A stretch of DNA of 64,000 bases from Pipra filicauda. Its lineage: Eukaryota > Chordata > Aves > Passeriformes > Pipridae. Where the stretch lies: positions 1,193,288 through 1,257,287 of the forward strand of contig NW_024104320.1 in assembly GCF_003945595.2 (NCBI RefSeq). The letters run 5' to 3'. The notes beneath the pieces were generated by a model, which was given only the letters and a program-made list of their open reading frames with translations, searched no databases and was not told where the DNA came from. The translations under genes were made by a program, and so were the position numbers. Below are positions 13,401-22,922 of this stretch, piece by piece (position 1 is the stretch's first letter; every line of letters starts with the position of its first letter).

Positions 13401-16400
13401 AAATTTTAAGACAGTCAAGCCCAAATACTAACCTATGTTAGGACACAGGCTGTATAAGATGCACTAACATACAAAATGGTTTAGCATTAAGTAGTGACAA
13501 AGCTACTAAAAAGTTAAAATCACTGAAATTTTAAACATATTACTAAGAATCCAAGCTCTGTTTTGCAGTTAACAGACAACTTTAAAAATTCAAGCTCTAG
13601 GGAATCAAATCACACTAGACTGCCATTCAGAACTTTCACCTCCCTACCATAAAATATGGAGATAGAGCTTTCATTACACTCAAGAGATTATCCAAACTGG
13701 GATATGCTAGAACAAGAAATGAAATTAATTTCAATTTAGGAAGCCTTTACAGAGAGCAGTCTATCCACTGCTTCCTCCCATTTATAGCAAAAGAGGTCTA
13801 ATGATTCCACAGCACTCAACTTGCTCCCTCAAGTAACTGGGTCTCAAACCATTTATACCTTTCATGATTAAAAATAGCACTTCAGGTTCAACCCAGAAAC
13901 TTATTACTTAACAGTACATATCATGAAAACGTTCTGGGACTAGAAAGATACGATATAAGCATCAAACTTAAAAATTAAAAAAATTAATAACACAATTGCA
14001 GAAATAGGAACCAATGCACTGAACTCAAAGCTCCTAATGAAACACCATCACTGAAGCAAATGCACTCACATGCTGAGAGAATGCAGAGAATATGAATTAA
14101 TAAAATCTTAATCATGACAGAAACTGCCTGCAAGCGTAACAAAGCCACAAAGAAAAAGCAAGCACAAAAGAATCAAAAAATGACTTTACATAATGTCAGG
14201 ACATACAAAGAGAGAAACAAAATTCAGCATAACTGTATTGATCCAACAGAAATGAGAGACCCACCAAACTCCAGCTGTAATCCAGAACAGCTTCTTATGG
14301 AAAGCACTGTTTCTAATAAAGAGTAATGACATAACTGGAATTAACAGGACACCATCAATGGTCTAGACTGGCAAAATACAGTCTTCATTATCCTTGGATT
14401 CAGGAGTAAAATGGAATGTGACAATTGAGTGAATACCACAAATCTACTGTTGAGCTAAGATTCATCAATGAGAGTCTAGCAGGGATAGTAGGGTAAACTG
14501 TTAACACACCTTCACTGAAGGCACTTGAATGATGGTACCAATAAATCTAGAAACAAAATCTGAAATGAATACGTAAATACAGCAAGAAAATATATATAGC
14601 TGTATATTTATCTCTATGTTTTCTCTACTTCGTATGAAAAGGAGAAAGATGGAAAAAATGTTTATTATAATACACATATTCATGAACAAGCTACAAAACC
14701 ACTGATACACAGTATTACCTGCAGCCTCTTCCGTATGCATCCCTAAATTTAAAAGTAATGATTTGATACTAACAGAGCTTTACTTATAACATGTATAGAC
14801 AAGCCCCTAAGTTTTGGAAGAACACAAGCTAGAAATCAATGAATAAAACTGACTTCTTTCTCCATCAATCCTCTTAGAAAAACAGTGACCACCAATACAG
14901 TCTTTCAGCAGGACTGAAGGACACACATACCAGGGGACTCCTCTCCTGTCAGGTGTATCACAGGAACCAGCTGTCTAAAGCACGACATTGGATTAACTTC
15001 AAATTGAAATACAAACATTACCTATAGCATATTGAAGGAGAGTTTTTTGGTTTCTTCTGTTTTTTAAAGTTGAATCTCCTAGCCAACAGAATAACCAAAG
15101 AAGTCCCTCACTACACTGCTGGTCTGAACATCCCAAAATAATCCTAAATCCAGTAGTCTTGATAATAGAGGACAAGTACGAACCATCTCTACCATTGCCA
15201 TCTCCAAGCATGTGAATGCAAGTTCACTGAGTTCTCAAGGAACAGGTGATATAACAGTCAAACCACAACCACACCTCGCAATTTCTGAAACAGACTCTGT
15301 CTGGTTTGCCACAGGTTCAGCTGTATTCAGACACAGGCATGCAGACACGAATATCTGAGTGTTCCACCATGGTCAGACTTGCTCTCCTCGCCAGGCACTC
15401 TGTGGGTCACACCCTTCTGACTCTGCCACACCCTGAACACTCGCACAGCCGCTCCTACGACTCCCCACTCAGGCGAGTTTTCAACCCACTCTCTTAAACC
15501 TTCAACAACTGTATTTTTTCTGTTTCCTGTGACCTCTTCCCATGTCTAAGACATGAAATTAATACACTGACACTCAATCTTCAGCTGATCAATCCCATTT
15601 CTCGGCATTTTGTTAAATGCTCAAATAGCTTGTCTGTTTGACCCACTGAACAAGCACGAAAGACCCTGAAAGTTACTTTCCCTTAATAATAATGAAGTAA
15701 ACATTTTCCAAAAATCTGTTTCAGCTACAAGTTTTCAAAAACCTCTAGTTCTAACTTTAGTTAAATCCTAATTTCTGATATTAAAAAGTAAATTTTTCCT
15801 CTTCATCTGACTGTCTAAAAAGACAATGACTTCAGATATGGCTCAATCTTATTTTCACTAACTTTGAAGAAAGTGAATCCAGGTCCTCCAGTTATTTTTA
15901 ACTTTCTATTTTCTAATTTAAAATGTATCTTATGAATAACAACACAAGTTCTCAGATGTCCCAGGATATTAATAATCTGGATTAATATTTTAAAAATACA
16001 TGCGAAGAAAATCTAGTCTACCTTTTCTTCTACCAGTTCATGCAAAGTTCTTGTAGAAACATGCTGCCCATCGAAAGAAATAAAATACATACTCGGGGCT
16101 AGTCAATGCATGTAATGAACACTTTTATCCCAATGCTCCAAAAAGATAAAATCATCTTTCCAAAATAAAATTTGTATTTGTGAAAAAAATGTGATTGTGT
16201 CCCCAGTGTACCAATTAGTTAAGATCTTGACTCATCTCTGCCCTCATATAACTATTCAGTTAACAAATAACTTGTATTTTTCTGTGTTTGAACCACGTCT
16301 GATTTCAAACACCAATAAAATACACCAAAAACACTCTCTAGCTGTCTGCACAGTGATTCTGGATGAACCTCTTGCTCCCTTGTGTATCCCTTTCTATTTT

Positions 16401-19400
16401 CTGCAAAGGTAAAAATGTGGATTAAAACATTAACTTCTACAAATTCATTGCATTAAACATCTACTTTAAGATCTACTGATGAGAGTTAGGTAAGAGCTAG
16501 GTACCATTCCTAATGCATTTCTGGACTAGGTAAACTAAGCAATTAAAAAAATCAAAAGGTTTCACAATCTCTTAGAGGTATTTTATGATAGACTCTTTTC
16601 TGGTTCCAAAATCTACCTAATAGATCATTTTCTCATGACTGTGATAATGTCATCTGACCAGAATGTAATAAATCCCTTCAAATACTATTTCCAAGTTTTT
16701 TTTAAGTTCAACACTTCACATTATAGCTTCTTCACCAAAGGGGGGATAAAAACCCCACACAAAACCAAAAACAAACACACACCAAAGGACTAAAACTCTC
16801 CTGCTCAGTACAAATGTTCAGCAGCTGAAACGCTCTCATCAGTGTGCTCAAAGCAGGTACCACACCTTGCCTTATGCATCCACACTGTGTCCTAATTTCA
16901 GGATGACACACCACACTACCCACTCTCTCCAGCACCAACATATCCTCACAAGCTCCTCTCCTCCCCACCCCACCCCACCCTACATTTTCCTGGGCCCTTT
17001 CCAAATGCCCTTAGCCCCTCTTCTATAGGAGAACTGGCTACCTGTTTGGTGGGAAGAGGTAAGACCTGATACACTTGTCTGCGGAAAAAAGGTAACATGA
17101 CTGAACTTGAGGTCTAGCATAATCCAGCAGACTGTTTTTGTGATGGTACATAACACACTGCTGCATGCTGAACATCTACCCTTGTGTCCTAAAAGTCCAG
17201 GGTAAGAATAGTTACTTCAAAGCCAGGTTGGATGGGGCTCTGAGCCATCCACCTGGTCTAGTGGAAGGTGTCCCTATCCATGGCAGGAGTTTGGAACTGG
17301 ATGATCTTCAAAGTCCCTTCCAACCCAAACCATTCTATCATTCTATGATTCTGCCTGTGCCTTCATGTGACAAGAGGCTGAAAAATAAATGTATTTAGAT
17401 AAGAGCATATTAACTACCTTACTGAGAACATCCAAGTTTCATGAAGGACCTCATGCATTAACTTTGCTGATAGCTTGAAAAAAGAAAAAGGCTTAAAGGA
17501 ACCCATTGTCTGGTGGCAGTTCTCCAATTTCCATTTGTTTGCACACAGTTGTTTATCAGACATTGGCTCTCCACAGGTGTTAAGGGAAAATAAGATTCAT
17601 GCTTAAGTGCTTGATGATCTTGGAATAAACAACTATTAACACTGTATTTCATTAGTGGTAATGATAGTGAAGAATGTCTCAATTACAGGATGATCTAAAT
17701 TCTTTTAACATTCAACTTCTGGGTTTTTTTCACTAAACAATGCTTACATCAATAATAACCATTAAGAATATAAAAAATACCATCATTTAGACTTTTTCAG
17801 AAAAATAAATTCTTCCCTAGTCATTCAGATAAATAAAATCATATTTCTTGCATGGAAAGATCTGCTTCATTTTTTTCAATAGATTTCCATTTTATTTCCT
17901 GGAACTCTTCAATTCTAGAATTCAGATTATTTTAATAAATGTGAAAGCTTTTGAGAAAAGTTAAAAGCTTACAAGTTAAAAACAGAAACCACTACCTACA
18001 GCACTGTATTGGGGATTTTCACACCTGCAACCATTCCCTCTGTCTATAATAGAAAAAGACACCTGTTCATATCCAGGTTGAGCAAGTGCCTTTCAGTGTG
18101 ACACCCAAAAAACTCTTGCAATCCACAGGTGACTTCAACATTTATGAACGAAGGGGAGAGTGAGCTCCAGAGCAGCCTCTGACAAACTGTGACAGAGCCC
18201 ATAAATAGTGAGCTGAGGTTTGTCCTCTACTCATCATCATCTTCCCACTCCAAGCATTTCCACCAGGAGCACTCCTCTCTCCTCCTCTGTGCCTTTACTA
18301 AAATTAGGGAGACATTGTGAATTTTCAGCTGATACTCAAATCAAAAGGATGGAGGGGAGGCAAGGGGAAGCAGAAGGATGGGGGAAGAGGATTAGTTTCA
18401 ACTGGATCAGTAACATGATCCTGATCCAGCTGATCAAATGGCCTGGCAAGCATTAATAGCGGCAAGCATTAATACTGGTGAGTCTGTTGGTTTTCACAAC
18501 TGCAGAGTCAACAGCCAGAGCTCACAGCACATGTGAGATCACACACCTTCAGAACAAGCCCACTGAGAAGAGTTCTACTTACTGTATGGGGTCCATGCAT
18601 CACTCAGAAGTTTTCCTAGAATATTCACTTAAGGGAAGTTTTTAAAACCACTGATCCTCCTTATTTAACACCATAGGAATACTAAAAGCAACACATTTTT
18701 AGTTAGAACCACATTAACCATTTCCATTACTTTCTAGAGTCTGTTAACAAAGACTTTTAAAGCAAAAATTAGATTATGTAATGAGTCAAGAATGATTACA
18801 ATTCAGACATGGAAAAACAGAAGACATTCAAACAACTTTTTTTCCTACCCTCAGTCCTCAAAAATCCGTCTTGTTTCTGCTGAACACCCCCATCCCAAAC
18901 AAATCCTAGAGGACACGGCCCCCTTTAGTACTATTATAAACGTAAATAAAGAAGCAGAATGATCTGAACTATGATTGCAAGGAGGAGAACAGAGAACCCT
19001 TGGACCAGAGGGTTCCACAAGGTTTGGACATGACCAGGAAACAGGCTCAGTAAACTAAACAAGGAAGTGTCTGTAGCAAGGTAAGCTACAAGAAGGTGGC
19101 CTTCTGTGTGAAAAAAAACTTGGGATTAAAAACACTCTGCATCCCTAACAACAATGTACTTGAAGAGAGTATTTCAAAAGAAGAAAATATTTAAATTGTG
19201 TAAAATTGTGATATGAAATCTTAAGATAAAAACAACATTCAAGGCCTGAAAGATAAATCAGAGAAACAATAGATGATAGTTATTAAAGTATTTGGAATGA
19301 GGGATTGCTGAAGCATGGCAACAAATTTCAGTGCAAGTAATCTCTTCCACATGTACAGAATGAACAGCTTCTTCATTTCAGGTTATTTAAATAGCTTGGC

Positions 19401-22400
19401 TCAACAATTTATCCGTTTAAAATGAGGAAACTGACTGGGGACTGGAAAAAAGCAAAAAGCCCATTTCTCAAATTATGAAAACACCCAAACCAAAGCATCT
19501 ACTCCAACTGCAACTGGACACAAACTTTGCACCAAAGCTTTAGATTAGTTAGACTCTTAACAGACACTAATAGAAGCATAAAGATAAAACCACAAAATTC
19601 AGTACAGGCTACAAAAAAAATTACAGAACTTGGAGAAGCTTTTAAATTCTGTACTTCTGATAGAACTAAAACTGCCTCCTTCATACCTAGTTCAGCTGGA
19701 GTTGAAGCTATTATAGCATAGACATACTCAGCAGTGTAAAATCAAAAGGCTTACAGAAGATTACACATTAATCTTACAACTGGTTGAAAAGTTGCCTGTT
19801 TAAATAGCTACCAAGCAAAAAGAAACTAGATTTATTCAGGAAGAGAGTCCAAGCAAGTATAAATGCAAAACAACACTTGAACAATTTAAAGCAGAATTAA
19901 TGGTTAAAATAAACCATGAAAATCCCATCAAAGGTAATAAAGACAATATTTCAAGAGTGAAGTCAGACTGAAAAATTGTTTAGAAAAAGCAGCAAAGCAT
20001 GAAGTGTACACAAAAAGAGGCTAAAAACATATTGTCAGCTCCCTTTGCAATAAATGGGTTCATGAGCAGTATTACCCACACACAAAGTAATCCATTAGAG
20101 CTAAAACATCTAATAAACGATCAGCAACCTTTAAAAGGGTCACAGCTGCAAAATAAAAGCAGTGAAAGCTTCAACTCATTGATGCCTACTTGCTGCAAGC
20201 TTTCGTTTGAGAAGGTTTTTATGAAGTTTTACATAGAAATCATTTAAAGCATAATTAGATTGGAATTAAAACTTTTCCACAGCATAGCAAACACTCAACA
20301 ATTTAGGACAGGATGTGCAAAATCATACCACATCCAACTGAAACTGCAGGGGGATGCAGCTGATCAGAATGTAATTACCTGAGCTAATTATCTTGCATAA
20401 CCCCAAGCTGTATGCCACTCCTGCAAAATTGTCATGGGCTGTCTCATGGCCATGGGTCAAGCCTTCTGCTTGAAGTTCAGATTGAGACAGAGTAGTTGGA
20501 GAAGCAGTTTTTAATATTACTTGGGGACAAGCCCAATATTCGGAGGAAGCAATGCAGCACACCAAACATCAACACCATTTCCGGAGTATTCTTTGGAGTT
20601 CTCATCTACTCACTGGATTAGTCTTTATATTGCTTCCTTTGAAGGCCTTGGAACAGCATGACACCAAGGATAGCCAGCTTCCTACAGGATGCACCCCTGC
20701 CTCCCAAAACAAGCCGTGGACACTTCACCGGTGTCCTGACTTATGACGGGGGCCCAGACTGATTTGGCAGGATACACAGGAAGAATTCAAGCTCAGGACA
20801 CCCCTTTAGAAACATGAAAGGATTACAAATGCCAACTGTATGGTATTTTGATAGAATCCTGAACACAGATTGCTTCCAACAATTGCTCCATTTCCCACTG
20901 CTCACAGCTGTATTAACACTACGCTACCAAGGAACAGCCTGCACAATTCGTTTTAGATCACTGATTTTCCCCTGCTAAGTCCCAAAAGAGCAGCAGACCA
21001 CTAAACCAGAAAGAACCCGACATTTTATTACACACCAAAAATATGAGCTTTCCTGGGACTCTTCCTTTAAATTAAATTGTTTGGAATAACTTCACAAGAC
21101 TCTCTTATTTCAGGATGTATTTCAAAGAACTGTAAAAGCATTAACCTCAGCACCTTTACTGATGCTACTGTAAACTCAAACAGGAAGGCAGTTCCGTTCT
21201 TTAAAACATAGATACTGGAGAGGAGCTTTTTTCCCTGTAAGAGCTTTACATGCAGGTGGCCAGCAAGTGTCATTTATCCAGCAAAGGAGGAAAATCTAAC
21301 TTTTTTACAGTTTTAATCGAAACAGCAGAGCATCCAGAACACTACCAGACATTTTGCATAGACAACAAAGAAAACATGCTAATCTGAATCAGGCTGTCTC
21401 GTAAAGGAAAATTTAATTTTTAGAAGGCTCTATGGGTTATATTTGAAACTTGTATTTTAAGAGAAATTATAATAATTTCTTTAAGTTATTTTTCTATGTT
21501 TTCAACAGCTGACCATTAAAGGCCTTTCAAGGAATAAAACACAGCAATGAGTTTATGCTACAAAAACTACATTACCACCCAGAAATCAGAAAACACTTCT
21601 ATTGCTACAGACTGAGGAATTACAATAGGAGACGCTGAGATGTACTGGCATCACAGAGCACAAATATGCTGCTTAGCTTTCTACCTTCCCACACTGCAGC
21701 ACCCGATGTCAATCCTCCAGCCCCTGTTTGCTCCCATTAGCAATTAAGCACAATGGAGAGCTCTACGTTGCCACTGAGCAAGTTGAACGATGTTGGCAGC
21801 ACTACTTTTAGCGAGGATCATGTGTTACAATTATCACCGTGCCCTCAAGTAGCTCTTAAGGCACTGCTAATGCTTTCTTGGCTAATTAAATTAAGCTAAT
21901 CTTGTATACATTTCTAAAATATCTAACTAGTACGCTGACATAATTTAAGAGTGTTTATTTCACAATAAATTCATAAGTTTTCTTGATCAACATTTTTGAT
22001 TTGTGTTTTGAGATGACTGAGAAAAATCATTTCAATTGCCAAGCAAATGTTACCAGCAATCACAACTCAGTATCTGAAAACATCAGACATTAGTAGATAT
22101 AAATCACAAATTTAACCACTTATGGTCACACTATCCTCATTTTTTTCACAGTGTGAATGAATTCCACTGGATTTACAAGCCTTGCGTTACGATTCTGTTT
22201 CTGAAAACTTTAGATGATTTTGATGCACTTTTCTTGTCAGAATGCTTTAATATAAAGCCAGAACATTTTCCAAGTTTCAAGGCTAGAAAGAAAAAAATAC
22301 ATATAATTTGTATAAAGATTGAACATAAATTTATGTAAGCATAACTTCAATTTCTACTAAACAGTGTGTAAATCAGTCCTAGATGCAGGAAGAAAACAAA

Positions 22401-22886
22401 GGCCAGTTTTTCCCCTCTATACCCTCTCTATGCACTCTGCTATGACATCATCTCAGACAATAAACTTCTTGGCTCCTTGATCCATTTAGTGAGGGATTTT
22501 GTTCATTTTAATCTGGCTTCTGGTCAGGAGACAGACGCACATGTATTCATCTTCATCGCTGACTGCGTGGTCGCCAATCAATAATTCAAACCAGTTTACT
22601 TTTCAAAGCCTGACGTCATTGCTTTCTCTGGGCTGAGCAAGTACTACAGAGGGAATACACTGAACATGATAAAGGCATTTAGACTATTACAGCCCACTTC
22701 CACAGAATGTGTGTTGCTTCCAAACTCAGAACAAACAAAAACACACACTGCTCATACGTAATTCAGCATAATACTGAAGCAGAAGACTAGAAACTTAACT
22801 CAAGTTCTTGGGAAAGGAGAGATTCAAGCCTATCCTTGTATATGTATGGGGGGGGGAACAAAAAAAAAAACAAAAAAAACCCCAAC

Positions 22887-22922
<36 letters not shown>

